NCBI GenBank assembly: GCA_964633285.1
Contig: CAZWGA010000016.1
Coordinates: forward strand, 29,729 to 93,728
DNA: 64,000 nucleotides
DNA from: 20CM-2-55-15 sp964633285
Lineage (GTDB): Bacteria; Acidobacteriota; Terriglobia; 20CM-2-55-15
Reading direction: 5' to 3'
In this document: one piece after another, positions 51,062-60,798 of the stretch
How positions within the stretch are numbered: the stretch's first letter is position 1
Layout of the letters: each line of letters begins with the position of its first letter
Notes under the pieces: model-generated
The model's input: the letters and a program-made list of their open reading frames with translations, nothing else
Databases searched by the model: none
Told to the model about the DNA's origin: nothing
Translations under genes and position numbers: made by a program

Positions 51062-53657
51062 TTCCAATCGTTCTTCAAGCGTCTTCGTATTACTCTTCCT
51101 TTTGTTTATGGCCCTCGACTCGGGCTGTCATTCCAATAATAAGGACGTCACAGACGCCGGATTACAGGCGCCGGGAGTGTCTCTCGAACTCGCCACGGAA
51201 CGCGCCACGCTCATCGAAGGATTGTCCTACGACCTCACTTTCTCTATTCCCGCCGAACAATCATCTCCGATCACGGGCAAGGCCATCATTCACTTCACTG
51301 TGAAACGCAACCAGAATCCGCTGGTTCTTGATTTCAGCCCCGGCCGCGATCATCTGAAATCGGTATCTGTCGGCGGCAAGGCTAGCCAATTCGGCGTCAC
51401 GAAGGATCACATCATTATTCCCGCCGGGGAACTTCGGCCCGGCGAAAACGTCATCGAGATTGCGTTCCAGGCAGGTGACGCATCGCTGAACCGGAATCCC
51501 GATTTCATGTATACGCTTTTTGTTCCGGCGCGAGCGCATCTCGCGTTTCCCTGTTTCGATCAACCCAGCCTGAAAGCGCGATTCTCGCTCGAACTCAGCG
51601 TACCCGCGGACTGGCAGGCCGTATCCAACGGGGCGGAAACCTTTCATGAAGCCGAAGGTGGACGCACGCGAATCCGCTACGCCGAAACGCAGCCCATTTC
51701 GACGTACTTGTTTGCGTTTGCTGCCGGCAAATTTCAGATTGAAACGGCGGAACGCAATGGGCGCTGGTACCGGATGTTTCATCGGGAAACGGATGCGAAA
51801 AAAGTAGCACGGAATAAACAGGCCGTCTTCGACCTTCATGCGTCGGCCCTGGAGTGGCTCGAGAACTACACCGGAATTCCCTACCGTTTCGGCAAATTCG
51901 ATTTCGTGCTGATTCCTTCATTTCAATTCGGCGGGATGGAGCATCCTGGATCGATTTTCTACAACGCGTCATCGATACTGCTGGATGAATCGGCCACCGA
52001 AAATCAAATGCTGAATCGGGCCAGCACCATCGCGCACGAGACGTCGCATATGTGGTTCGGCGATCTTGTTACGATGCAGTGGTTCAACGATGTCTGGATG
52101 AAGGAAGTCTTCGCCAACTTCATGGCAGCGAAGATTGTGAATCCCGCATTTCCCAAAGTGAATCACGATCTTCGTTTCCTGACTTCCAATTATCCGTCCG
52201 CCTACTCCGTGGATCGGACGGCCGGCACTCACCCCATTCGTCAGGAACTGGCGAATCTCGATGAAGCGGGCAGTCTTTACGGCGCGATCATTTACCAGAA
52301 GGCGCCCATCGTCATGCGGCAGCTCGAACTTATTCTTGGCCCAGACAAACTGCAGGATGGTTTGCGCGCCTATCTGAAACAATTCCAGTTCGGAAATGCG
52401 ACGTGGCTCGATCTCGTTCGGATCCTCGATGACCGCACCGAACTTGATCTCACCGCTTGGAGCCGCGCCTGGGTTGAAGAAGCCGGGCGGCCATCCATCA
52501 AAACAGTGATCGATGGCCGCCGCGTGATTTTCGTTCAATCGGATCCCGAGGCGGGACGCTCGCTGCACTGGACCCAGCACATGGATGTTTTGTTGGGCTC
52601 CGGCGCCGCAACGACGCCGGTCCCTGTTGAATTTCAAAAAGAGCGGGCCGACATTGAGATACCGGCGGCAATAACCCGGCTCGATTTCGTGTTGCCCACG
52701 GGCCGCGGTCTTGCTTACGGAGACTTCACGCTCGATGACGCATCGCGAACCTTCCTGATGCGGCATCTTCCCGAGCTGAAGGACTCGCTGACGCGCGGAG
52801 CTGCATGGCTCACGCTGTGGGAGGAACTGCTCGATCGCCGTGTTCAACCTTCCGGCTTCATGTCTCTTGCGCTCGAAGCGCTGCCGCACGAGGACACAGA
52901 ACAGAACGTGCAGTTGGTGCTCGGCCACATGAACCAGACCTTCTGGGACTTTCTTTCTGCTCCGGCCAGAGAACGCGTCGCGCCGGCTCTGGAACGCACG
53001 CTCCGTCAGGGTTTGGATCACGCGGCTTCATCAAGTCTGAAGTCCACATACTTCTCCGCTTTTCGGTCAACCGTCACAACCCCGGACGGCGTTGCTTTCC
53101 TGGAACGGGTCTGGCGGCGGCAGGAAAAGATCCCCGGTCTGACTCTCGCGGAACCTGACGAAGCATCGATGGCTCTCGAACTCGCCGTTCGATCCGTACC
53201 GAACGCGGCGGCGATTCTCGAAGAGCAACGCGGACGCTTCATGAACCCCGATCGCAAAGCCCGATTTGAATTTGTGATTCCTGCGCTTTCGGATCAAGAA
53301 GAAACCCGAAGTGAATGGTTCAGAAAGTTATCGGATGTTCAAAATCGACGGCGCGAACCCTGGGTCACGGAAGGTTTGAGATATCTCCATCATCCGTTGC
53401 GAGAGGCATCCTCCGAAAAATATATCCGTCCGGGATTGGAACTGCTTCGCGACATCCAACGCACCGGCGATATCTTTTTTCCAAAAAACTGGATGGACGC
53501 CACTCTTGGCGGACACAATCGCCGCGCCGCCGCAGATATCGTTCGCAATTTCTTAAACGGCCAGAAGGATTATCCGATTCGGCTGCGCCGCATCATCCTG
53601 CAATCGGCCGATGAACTCTTTCGCGCCGCCGACATCCTGAGCACTTCTGAAAAATGA
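51048..53657 (+). CDS. Lipoprotein M1-family aminopeptidase
   Basis: An 869-residue zinc metallopeptidase. The N-terminus has a hydrophobic signal and a lipobox (LDSGC, about residue 27), so it is anchored to a membrane outside the cytoplasm. The exopeptidase motif is QFGGMEHPG (GAMEN equivalent) and the zinc site is HETSHMWFGD with the third ligand in WMKEVFANF about 19 residues later, HExxH-x18-E. The C-terminal half is the helical ERAP1-like domain. It removes N-terminal residues from exogenous peptides. The start overlaps the dienelactone hydrolase gene; its stop overlaps the next gene's ATG (ATGA). Confidence 0.9.
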   Translation: MRACNSNRSSSVFVLLFLLFMALDSGCHSNNKDVTDAGLQAPGVSLELATERATLIEGLSYDLTFSIPAEQSSPITGKAIIHFTVKRNQNPLVLDFSPGRDHLKSVSVGGKASQFGVTKDHIIIPAGELRPGENVIEIAFQAGDASLNRNPDFMYTLFVPARAHLAFPCFDQPSLKARFSLELSVPADWQAVSNGAETFHEAEGGRTRIRYAETQPISTYLFAFAAGKFQIETAERNGRWYRMFHRETDAKKVARNKQAVFDLHASALEWLENYTGIPYRFGKFDFVLIPSFQFGGMEHPGSIFYNASSILLDESATENQMLNRASTIAHETSHMWFGDLVTMQWFNDVWMKEVFANFMAAKIVNPAFPKVNHDLRFLTSNYPSAYSVDRTAGTHPIRQELANLDEAGSLYGAIIYQKAPIVMRQLELILGPDKLQDGLRAYLKQFQFGNATWLDLVRILDDRTELDLTAWSRAWVEEAGRPSIKTVIDGRRVIFVQSDPEAGRSLHWTQHMDVLLGSGAATTPVPVEFQKERADIEIPAAITRLDFVLPTGRGLAYGDFTLDDASRTFLMRHLPELKDSLTRGAAWLTLWEELLDRRVQPSGFMSLALEALPHEDTEQNVQLVLGHMNQTFWDFLSAPARERVAPALERTLRQGLDHAASSSLKSTYFSAFRSTVTTPDGVAFLERVWRRQEKIPGLTLAEPDEASMALELAVRSVPNAAAILEEQRGRFMNPDRKARFEFVIPALSDQEETRSEWFRKLSDVQNRRREPWVTEGLRYLHHPLREASSEKYIRPGLELLRDIQRTGDIFFPKNWMDATLGGHNRRAAADIVRNFLNGQKDYPIRLRRIILQSADELFRAADILSTSEK

Positions 53658-54484
53658 TGCTGAAAAAAATCGGTTTCGCGCTTTTGAGAATGGGTCTCAT
53701 GCTGGTCGCGGGTCTTGCGATTTACCTCTGGTTTTTTGAATACCGATTCATTTTTTATCCCGAGCGTACTTTGGCCGGCAAGCCCCACCACCGTCACGAG
53801 GACATTCGCTTCGCTGCAATTGACGGCACACCGTTACACGGCTGGTTTATCCCTTTCGACGGCAGCAAACGGGTATTCATCATCAGTCACGGAAACGCGG
53901 GAAACATCGGCGATCGCGTCGATTACACCGAGTTCGTTCTCAGTGAGTTCCGGGAAAACGTTCTTGCGTATGACTACAGGGGCTACGGTCAAAGCGACGG
54001 CAAGCCATCAGAAGAAGGAACGTATTCCGATCTGCGCGGCGCGATTCGTTACGTACAGACTCGCGGCTTTCAATCCAACCAGATCTTCCTTATCGGGCAA
54101 TCGTTGGGTTGCGCGGTGACCATAGGCGTGGCGTATCAGGAACCGGTGGCAGGAATCATTCTTGAAGCGCCGTTTACAAGCATTCGCGACATGGCGAAAC
54201 ATTATGCGTTTTCTATCCCTATCGGGTATGCATTCCGCACGCGTTACGATTCGCTTTCGCGTGTTCCTTCGCTTCATGTGCCGATCGTCGTTGTGCAAGG
54301 AACTCGCGATCCCATCATTCCCTCCGAGTTTGGTCGGCGGATCTTTGCGGCCGCGACAGCGCCCAAGCTCTTTTTTCCCGTTAACGCAGAGATTCATGAA
54401 GGCGCGTTAATGGCTCTCGGCATTCAGGATATTTCCAGGATTAGGAGGTTTCTTGTGCCTTGCGATTCGCCGCCTTGTGGCTGA
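53654..54484 (+). CDS. Membrane-anchored alpha/beta hydrolase (BEM46/ABHD13-like)
   Basis: A 276-residue protein with one N-terminal membrane helix (RMGLMLVAGLAIYLWFFEYR) followed by FYPERTLAGKP. The hydrolase core has VFIISHGNAGNIGDR, LAYDYRGYGQSDGKPSEEGT, the nucleophile elbow IGQSLGCAV, VVVQGTRDPIIP and a late His. The layout matches BEM46-like hydrolases, which face the periplasm. The substrate is unknown. It is translationally coupled to the M1 aminopeptidase by a 4-bp overlap. Confidence 0.88.
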   Translation: MMLKKIGFALLRMGLMLVAGLAIYLWFFEYRFIFYPERTLAGKPHHRHEDIRFAAIDGTPLHGWFIPFDGSKRVFIISHGNAGNIGDRVDYTEFVLSEFRENVLAYDYRGYGQSDGKPSEEGTYSDLRGAIRYVQTRGFQSNQIFLIGQSLGCAVTIGVAYQEPVAGIILEAPFTSIRDMAKHYAFSIPIGYAFRTRYDSLSRVPSLHVPIVVVQGTRDPIIPSEFGRRIFAAATAPKLFFPVNAEIHEGALMALGIQDISRIRRFLVPCDSPPCG

Positions 54485-54511
54485 TACTGGCCGAACACGA
54501 AAGGATCACGT

Positions 54512-55174
54512 ATGCGTCGTATTGCCGTTAGCGTTTTGATGGTTTGTATTGTATTCACTACTGCATGCAGCAAGGTCAGCGCTGCGATCAGCATTCCGGC
54601 TCCGGCCGTGGATGAGGCACGGGCCACGTCCAGCACAGATCGCGTTGCGGTTTTTGCCGGCGGGTGCTTTTGGGGCATTGAAGCCGTGTTCGAGCACTTA
54701 AAAGGCGTGAAAAACGCAACGTCGGGTTATGCGGGTGGGACTGCAGCGAGCGCGCATTATGAGATCGTGAGCAGCGGCAAAACCGGACATGCGGAGTCGG
54801 TGCAGGTTGTGTACGATCCGTCACAAGTTACATACGGCCAGCTTCTCCAGGTTTTCTTTTCCGTCGCACACGATCCGACTCAATTGAACCGGCAGGGCCC
54901 CGACGAAGGAACGCAATATCGATCGGCGATTTTCTTCATCAATCCGGAACAACAAAAAATCGCCCAGGCTTACATTGACCAGTTGAGCGCATCGAAAGTG
55001 TTCCGAAGCCGTATCGTGACTCAGGTTCAACCCCTGGAGAAGTTTTATCCTGCCGAGGCGTATCATCAGGATTATCTCGTCCATCATCCGAACGATCTCT
55101 ACATTGTCATTAATGATCAGCCGAAGGTAGCCCGGCTTCGCGACCAGTTCCGTCAACTTTACAAGGGTGACTAG
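54512..55174 (+). CDS. msrA: Peptide-methionine (S)-S-oxide reductase, lipoprotein
   Basis: A 220-residue MsrA that reduces methionine-(S)-sulfoxide in proteins. A signal peptide with lipobox (FTTAC, about residue 19) places it in the envelope. FAGGCFWGIEAVFEHLKGVK holds the catalytic Cys, followed by ATSGYAGG, FFSVAHDPTQLNRQGPDEGT and QYRSAIFF; PAEAYHQDYL is near the end. The length of the MsrA domain is normal; no MsrB domain is fused. The next gene begins 1 bp after its stop. Confidence 0.95.
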   Translation: MRRIAVSVLMVCIVFTTACSKVSAAISIPAPAVDEARATSSTDRVAVFAGGCFWGIEAVFEHLKGVKNATSGYAGGTAASAHYEIVSSGKTGHAESVQVVYDPSQVTYGQLLQVFFSVAHDPTQLNRQGPDEGTQYRSAIFFINPEQQKIAQAYIDQLSASKVFRSRIVTQVQPLEKFYPAEAYHQDYLVHHPNDLYIVINDQPKVARLRDQFRQLYKGD

Positions 55175-55175
55175 A

Positions 55176-56612
55176 ATGACGAACATCAACCGTCGCGCGT
55201 TTCTCGTCGCATCGGGAGGATTAGGTTTGTCGCCTCTCGTTCCCCAGAACGGATCCGAAAAACCGGCTGAAATTCCAGGCGAAGTCACTCGGACGCTCGC
55301 ACGCCACATCGTTTCCATGAAGGCGGCCGATCTGCCGCAATCGGTAAAGAAAGAGGCGGCGCGCACATTATTGAATTGGGTCGGATGCACGCTGGGAGGA
55401 TCGCGTCATGAAACTGTAGCAATCGCGGTGTCTGCGCTTTCGCCGTTTTCCGGACCCGCACAGGCGAGCATTCTCGGTAGAAAAGACCGCTTCGATATTC
55501 TGCATGCGGCTTTGATTAACGGTATCAGCTCGCACGTTCTCGATTATGACGACACCCATTCGCGCAACATCATTCACCCGGCCGGCCCCGTCATCTCCGC
55601 CATTCTCGCGTTGAGCGAGCATCGGGCTGTCTCAGGAACCGACTTTGTGAATGCCCTCGTCATTGGCGTCGATGTCGAATGCCGCATCGGTAATTCCGTT
55701 TATCCCAAACACTACGATGCCGGCTGGCATATCACCGGCACGGCCGGGGTGTTCGGCGCCGCCGCCGCTTCCGGTAAATTACTCGGGCTATCCGAACAAC
55801 AGATGTTGTGGGCACTGGGATTGGCCGCAACTCAGCCGGTAGGCCTTCAGGAAATGTTCGGCTCGATGACGAAAAGTTTTCATCCGGGACGTGCTGCTCA
55901 AAATGGACTGACCGCCGCGCTGCTGGCGTCGAAGAACTTCACGAGTTCCGAGCAGAGCCTGGAAGCAAAGTATGGCTGGGTGAATGTCGTCAGCACGGCT
56001 CACAATTATGGAGACATCACGGGAAAGCTCGGATCCGCATTCGAGATTTCAAAGAATACATATAAACCCTACGCTTGCGGTGTCGTCATGCACGCCACCA
56101 TCGACGGATGCATTCAACTTCGAAATGAAGCGAAACTGGCGGCAGACCAGATCAACAAAGTCGAACTCAAAGTTCATCCACTCGTCATGCAACTCACCAG
56201 CAAGAAGTCTCCCCAGACAGGACTTGAAGGAAAATTCAGCATCTATCACGCAGCCGGTGTCGCTTTGATTGAAGGCGCCGGTGGTATCGATCAATTCAGC
56301 GATCGCGCAGTGAGGGATCGGACGATTGCGGGCCTTCGCGATAGAGTTTCGACGGCCATCGATTCAACGCTGCATGAAGATCAGGTTCGAATCACGCTGA
56401 TCACGGGAGATGGCCGCCGCATTGAGAAATTCGTTGAGCATGCTGTTGGCAGCCTTGATCATCCGATGAGCGACTCGGATCTCGAAGCGAAGTTTAAGGG
56501 ACTGGCCACTGGCGTCCTCTCCGCGGACCGCCAGCGGAAAGTGATGGATCTCTGCTGGAAAATGGAAAGCCTCCCGGAAGCGGCCGCCGTCGCAAAAGCG
56601 GCGGTCCTATGA
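55176..56612 (+). CDS. MmgE/PrpD family protein with Tat-like signal
   Basis: A 478-residue protein of the 2-methylcitrate dehydratase/aconitate decarboxylase fold. Its N-terminus NINRRAFLVASGGLGLSPLV looks like a twin-arginine signal, which is unusual for this cytosolic family. Core motifs are NWVGCTLGGSRHETVA, HVLDYDDTHSRNIIHPAGPV, HYDAGWHITGTAGVFGAAAA, KSFHPGRAAQNGLTAALLA and YKPYACGVVMHATIDGC. The substrate is unknown; it may be a hydro-lyase on a tricarboxylate or a racemase-like enzyme. Confidence 0.88.
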   Translation: MTNINRRAFLVASGGLGLSPLVPQNGSEKPAEIPGEVTRTLARHIVSMKAADLPQSVKKEAARTLLNWVGCTLGGSRHETVAIAVSALSPFSGPAQASILGRKDRFDILHAALINGISSHVLDYDDTHSRNIIHPAGPVISAILALSEHRAVSGTDFVNALVIGVDVECRIGNSVYPKHYDAGWHITGTAGVFGAAAASGKLLGLSEQQMLWALGLAATQPVGLQEMFGSMTKSFHPGRAAQNGLTAALLASKNFTSSEQSLEAKYGWVNVVSTAHNYGDITGKLGSAFEISKNTYKPYACGVVMHATIDGCIQLRNEAKLAADQINKVELKVHPLVMQLTSKKSPQTGLEGKFSIYHAAGVALIEGAGGIDQFSDRAVRDRTIAGLRDRVSTAIDSTLHEDQVRITLITGDGRRIEKFVEHAVGSLDHPMSDSDLEAKFKGLATGVLSADRQRKVMDLCWKMESLPEAAAVAKAAVL

Positions 56613-56638
56613 CGCGGGTATAAAACCCGCGACTACAT
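56612..56638 (+). repeat. Single copy of the dispersed GCGGGTATAAAACCCGC repeat
   Basis: ACGCGGGTATAAAACCCGCG plus GACTACAT starts at the last base of the MmgE/PrpD stop codon and ends 13 bp before the Lhr ATG. It matches the arms of the inverted repeat at 14635-14700 over about 26 bp (identical to the 14675-14700 arm in complement). The inner palindrome could fold into a short hairpin between the two genes. Confidence 0.8.
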
Positions 56639-56650
56639 CATAATGACGTC

Positions 56651-59600
56651 ATGAATTTTCATCCCCTCATCGAGGAATGGTTTGAACGCTCGTTCGCAAA
56701 GCCGACGGAAGCGCAGGAACTCGCCTGGAAGGAAATTCTTGAAGGCCGGAACGTTCTGATCTCGGCGCCGACCGGCTCCGGCAAGACCCTCGCCGCATTT
56801 CTTTCCTGTATCGACCGGCTCGTGCGTTCCGCCCTGGATGGCACGCTCGGCGATGACACGAATGTCGTGTACGTCTCGCCGTTGAAGGCGCTGAGTAACG
56901 ATATTCACAAGAATCTCGAACGCCCGCTTGCGGAGATCGCGGCCCTCGCTGCGGAAAAAGGATTATTGATGCCGCCGATTCGCGCCGCTGTCCGGACCGG
57001 CGATACGCCGATGGCCGAGCGGCAGCAAATGACCCGGAGACCGCCGCACATTCTGGTGACGACACCGGAATCTCTCTTCATCCTGCTGACAGCCGAGCGA
57101 AGCCGTCAGATGCTGCGTTCGGCGAAAACTTTGATCATCGATGAAGTTCACGCCATCGTTGACGATAAACGCGGCGCGCATCTGGCGCTGTCGGCCGCGC
57201 GCCTCGACGACCTCGTCATGAAGGCCGGGTACGCCGCGCTGCAACGGATCGGACTATCCGCAACCGTTCGTCCCATCGACGAAGTCGCGCGTTATGTTTC
57301 GCCGGACAAACCGATTCAGATCGTCGATCGCGGCCATCGACGCGAGTTGGACCTGGCTGTTGAAGTGCCCAAAGACGAACTCGGCCCGGTTGCGAGTAAT
57401 GAAATGTGGGCAGAGATCTACGATCGTCTGGCCGAACTGATCCTGGCTCACCGGACGACTCTCGTGTTCGTCAACACACGCCGGCTTGCGGAGCGCGTTG
57501 CGCATCACCTTGCCGAACGCCTGGGGGAAACCGCGGTGTTGGCGCATCACGGCAGTCTGTCCCGCGGGCTTCGTCTCGAAGCGGAGCAAAAACTGAAGAA
57601 CGGCGAATTGCGCGCCGTTGTCGCAACGGCGTCACTCGAGCTCGGCATCGATATCGGTTCCGTGGATCTTGTATGCCAGATGGGCTCGCCGCGTTCGATC
57701 GGCGTTGCGCTTCAGCGCATCGGACGTTCCGGACATCGCGTCGATCCTGCAAGCGTGCCAAAGGGCCGTCTCTTCGCCACAACGCGCGACGAGCTCATCG
57801 AATGCGCGGCGCTGGTTCACGCGATCCGCGGGGGTGCGCTCGATGCTCTGTCGATTCCGGCTTCGCCGCTGGACGTTCTAGCGCAACAAATCGTTTCGGC
57901 TGCAGCCTGCGAACCCTGGCTCGAGGAAGAATTGTTTGCGCTGGTTCGAAGCGCATATCCCTATCGCGGCGTCCGCCGTGAAGACTTCAATGCCGTCATC
58001 GAAATGCTCTCTGAAGGGATCGCCACGCAGCGGGGACGAAGCGGCGCGTTCCTTCACCGGGATCAGGTCAACGGTTTCGTCCGCGGCCGCCGCGGCGCCC
58101 GGCTCGCCGCCATTACATCGGGAGGCGCGATTCCCGAGAACGCCAACTATTACGTCGTCGCCGAACCGGATGAAACGATCGTCGGCACACTCGATGAAGA
58201 TTTCGCCGTGGAGAGCCTGGCTGGAGACGTCTTTCTGCTCGGAACGACGTCATGGCGCATTCGTCGCGTCGAGATGGGACGTGTGCGTGTCGAAGATGCG
58301 CATGGCGCGGCGCCGTCGATTCCGTTCTGGAACGGCGAAGCTCCGGGCCGCACGATTGAACTGTCGGCCGAAGTGGCGGCTGTTCGTGAAGAAATTCAAA
58401 AGCAGGAAGCGCCTGTCGAATGGCTCATGCGTGAGTGCGCACTCGACAAGCGAGGCGCCGAACAGGCGGCTCTGTACGTGCACGCCGGAAGCGCGGCGCT
58501 TGGGGCTCTTCCAGGCCAGCAAAAAGTTGTCGCGGAACGTTTCTTCGACGAGGGAGGCGGCATGCAGCTTGTCTTGCACGCGCCATTCGGAGCGAGGATC
58601 AATCGCGCATGGGGCCTGTCGTTGCGAAAGCGTTTCTGCCGGACGTTTAATTTTGAATTGCAGGCCGCTGCGACCGACAACGGCATTGTTATTTCTCTGG
58701 GCGAGCAGCACAGCTTTCCACTCGAGCTTGTTTTTCAGTTTCTGAATGCCGCTACCGTAGAAGACGTCCTGACGCAGGCCATGCTCGACTCCCCGATGTT
58801 CACTTCACGCTGGCGCTGGAATGCTTCACGCGCGCTCGCCGTTCTGCGCTTTGCGCGCGGGCGCAAGGTGCCGCCTCCCATTCAACGCATGCGCTCGGAT
58901 GACCTGCTTGCGGCCGTGTTTCCCGATCAGGCGGCCTGCGGCGATAACATCGCCGGCGAAATTCGAATTCCCGATCACCCCCTCGTCAGTGAGACCATTC
59001 GCGATTGCCTGTATGAAGCCATGGATCTCAACGGCCTCAAGGAAATCCTGAATGCGATGACGGACGGACGTATTGGAACCGTTGCCGTGGACACCGCGGA
59101 GCCTTCCCCGTTTTGCCATGAGATCCTCAACGCGAATCCATACGCCTACCTCGATGACGCTCCACTGGAAGAACGCCGGGCTCGCGCCGTACAAATGCGG
59201 CGCACGCTCGGAGTGGATGCCGGAGAAATCGGCGCGCTCGATCCGCAGGCCATTGAAGACGTATTCAATGAATCCTGGCCTCTTGTGCGCGATCCGGATG
59301 AGCTCCACGACGCACTCTTGACCTTGATTGTTCTTCCTCCCGTTCCGGAATGGGCCGGCTACTTCCACGACCTCGAGGCGATGCGCAGGGCGAAAGTCAT
59401 CGTCCGCAACGGCTGTGAGTACTGGATCGCTGCCGAACGTTTGAAGATCAACGAAACCGCAGAAGGGCCGCTGACAACAGTGCGCGGCTGGATGGAATCG
59501 ACGGGCCCCACAACGGTCACGGCTCTGGCGGATCGGCTCGGCCTGCCGCGGGATGCCGTCGAAGCGTGCATGGCGCAGCTCGAGGCCGGCGGCCAGATCC

Positions 59601-60775
59601 TGCGCGGACGATTTACCGCGGCTTCAAAGCGCCCTGAGAACGAAATCGAATGGTGCAACCGGAGATTGCTCGCGCGAATTCATCGCCTCACATTGGGACG
59701 GCTCAGAAAAGAAATCGAGCCGGTGACAGCCGCGGATTTCATGCGGTTTCTTTTTTCCTGGCAACACGCATCACCCGGAACGCAGTTGCATGGCGTTGAC
59801 GGAACACTTCAAATCCTGAAACAGCTTCAGGGATACGAGATTTCGGCGGCTGCATGGGAATCCGAAGTTCTGCGCCGGCGCGTCGCGCGTTATACACCGG
59901 AGCTGCTGGATCGTTTGTGCCTGTCGGGAGAAGTGATCTGGGGCCGCCTTTCACCACACCCGTCGCTCTCAGCTCGGAGTTCGAGGGACGCACCCCGGAA
60001 TTCGGAAGATCCGGAATTCCAGGGTGCGTCCCTCGAATTCCGCCGCATTCGTCCGACGCGTACGGCACCGGTTTCGATCTTTCTGAGGGAGGATGCTGCA
60101 TGGCTCGTCCAGGCCCGGGGCGGCGCCGAAGGGCTCTCGCAGCATGCTCGCGACGTCGCGGATACTCTGCAGCAACGTGGAGCTTCGTTTCTTCCCGAAC
60201 TCGTCAAGGCGACAGGACAATTGGCCAGCCAGGTGGAAGACGCGTTGTGGGAACTGGCCGCGGCGGGACTCGTCACTGCGGATGGGTTTGAAAATCTGCG
60301 CGCCCTGATTGATCCAAAACGGCGGCGCGGCGAAGGAAGTTCTCGATCGAAGATGCCGCGGCATGCCGCGGGTCGTTGGGCTCTTCTGGAATTCCCCGGC
60401 GTTCAGGCATCGTCTGAAGATCGAAATGAAGCGTTCGCGCGGCAGCTTTTGCTGCGCTGGGGTGTCATTTTTCGCGATCTTCTCGCGCGGGAAACGCTCA
60501 CGCCGGCCTGGCGTGACTTGTTGATTGCGCTTCGGCGTCTTGAAGCCCGCGGAGAGATTCGCGGAGGCCGATTCGTCTCAGGATTTCTCGGGGAACAATT
60601 CGGCAGGCCCGAAGCCGTCGATCTGCTGCGTTCTGTGCGGCGCGACAACGCCGTTGATCTGCTTCATATTGCGCCTGCCGACCCCTTGAATCTGGCAGGC
60701 ATCATTATTCCAGGACCGCGCATCAGCCCGCTTGCTGCGACCGGGGATTTGAAACTGACGGCACTCACTCACTGA
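56651..60775 (+). CDS. lhr: Lhr-type ATP-dependent DEAD/H helicase
   Basis: A 1374-residue large helicase-related protein involved in DNA repair. RecA-like domain 1: LISAPTGSGKTLAAFLS (motif I, about residues 37-53), ILVTTPESLFILL, LIIDEVHAIVDDKRGAHLAL (motif II DEVH) and GLSATVRPID (motif III). Domain 2: TLVFVNTRRLAERVAHHLAE, VATASLELGIDIGSVDLV and QRIGRSGHRVDPAS (motif VI). The long C-terminal part includes the winged-helix and Lhr-core domains. Near residue 1110-1130 a palindromic repeat is inserted in frame. Length fits Lhr proteins (about 1400-1550). Confidence 0.93.
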   Translation: MNFHPLIEEWFERSFAKPTEAQELAWKEILEGRNVLISAPTGSGKTLAAFLSCIDRLVRSALDGTLGDDTNVVYVSPLKALSNDIHKNLERPLAEIAALAAEKGLLMPPIRAAVRTGDTPMAERQQMTRRPPHILVTTPESLFILLTAERSRQMLRSAKTLIIDEVHAIVDDKRGAHLALSAARLDDLVMKAGYAALQRIGLSATVRPIDEVARYVSPDKPIQIVDRGHRRELDLAVEVPKDELGPVASNEMWAEIYDRLAELILAHRTTLVFVNTRRLAERVAHHLAERLGETAVLAHHGSLSRGLRLEAEQKLKNGELRAVVATASLELGIDIGSVDLVCQMGSPRSIGVALQRIGRSGHRVDPASVPKGRLFATTRDELIECAALVHAIRGGALDALSIPASPLDVLAQQIVSAAACEPWLEEELFALVRSAYPYRGVRREDFNAVIEMLSEGIATQRGRSGAFLHRDQVNGFVRGRRGARLAAITSGGAIPENANYYVVAEPDETIVGTLDEDFAVESLAGDVFLLGTTSWRIRRVEMGRVRVEDAHGAAPSIPFWNGEAPGRTIELSAEVAAVREEIQKQEAPVEWLMRECALDKRGAEQAALYVHAGSAALGALPGQQKVVAERFFDEGGGMQLVLHAPFGARINRAWGLSLRKRFCRTFNFELQAAATDNGIVISLGEQHSFPLELVFQFLNAATVEDVLTQAMLDSPMFTSRWRWNASRALAVLRFARGRKVPPPIQRMRSDDLLAAVFPDQAACGDNIAGEIRIPDHPLVSETIRDCLYEAMDLNGLKEILNAMTDGRIGTVAVDTAEPSPFCHEILNANPYAYLDDAPLEERRARAVQMRRTLGVDAGEIGALDPQAIEDVFNESWPLVRDPDELHDALLTLIVLPPVPEWAGYFHDLEAMRRAKVIVRNGCEYWIAAERLKINETAEGPLTTVRGWMESTGPTTVTALADRLGLPRDAVEACMAQLEAGGQILRGRFTAASKRPENEIEWCNRRLLARIHRLTLGRLRKEIEPVTAADFMRFLFSWQHASPGTQLHGVDGTLQILKQLQGYEISAAAWESEVLRRRVARYTPELLDRLCLSGEVIWGRLSPHPSLSARSSRDAPRNSEDPEFQGASLEFRRIRPTRTAPVSIFLREDAAWLVQARGGAEGLSQHARDVADTLQQRGASFLPELVKATGQLASQVEDALWELAAAGLVTADGFENLRALIDPKRRRGEGSSRSKMPRHAAGRWALLEFPGVQASSEDRNEAFARQLLLRWGVIFRDLLARETLTPAWRDLLIALRRLEARGEIRGGRFVSGFLGEQFGRPEAVDLLRSVRRDNAVDLLHIAPADPLNLAGIIIPGPRISPLAATGDLKLTALTH
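59980..60037. repeat. Palindromic element inserted in frame in lhr
   Basis: Arms of 24 bp (59980-60003 and 60014-60037), beginning TTCGAGGGACGCACCC, are complementary with one mismatch around a 10-bp loop. The element adds roughly 25-30 codons rich in Ser/Arg/Glu between the conserved WGRLSP and RRIRPTRTAPVSIFL segments of Lhr without breaking the frame. The surrounding protein does not need this sequence, so it is probably a mobile palindromic repeat tolerated in a surface loop. Confidence 0.85.
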
Positions 60776-60798
60776 TGCCGTAAATACGTAGAACATCG

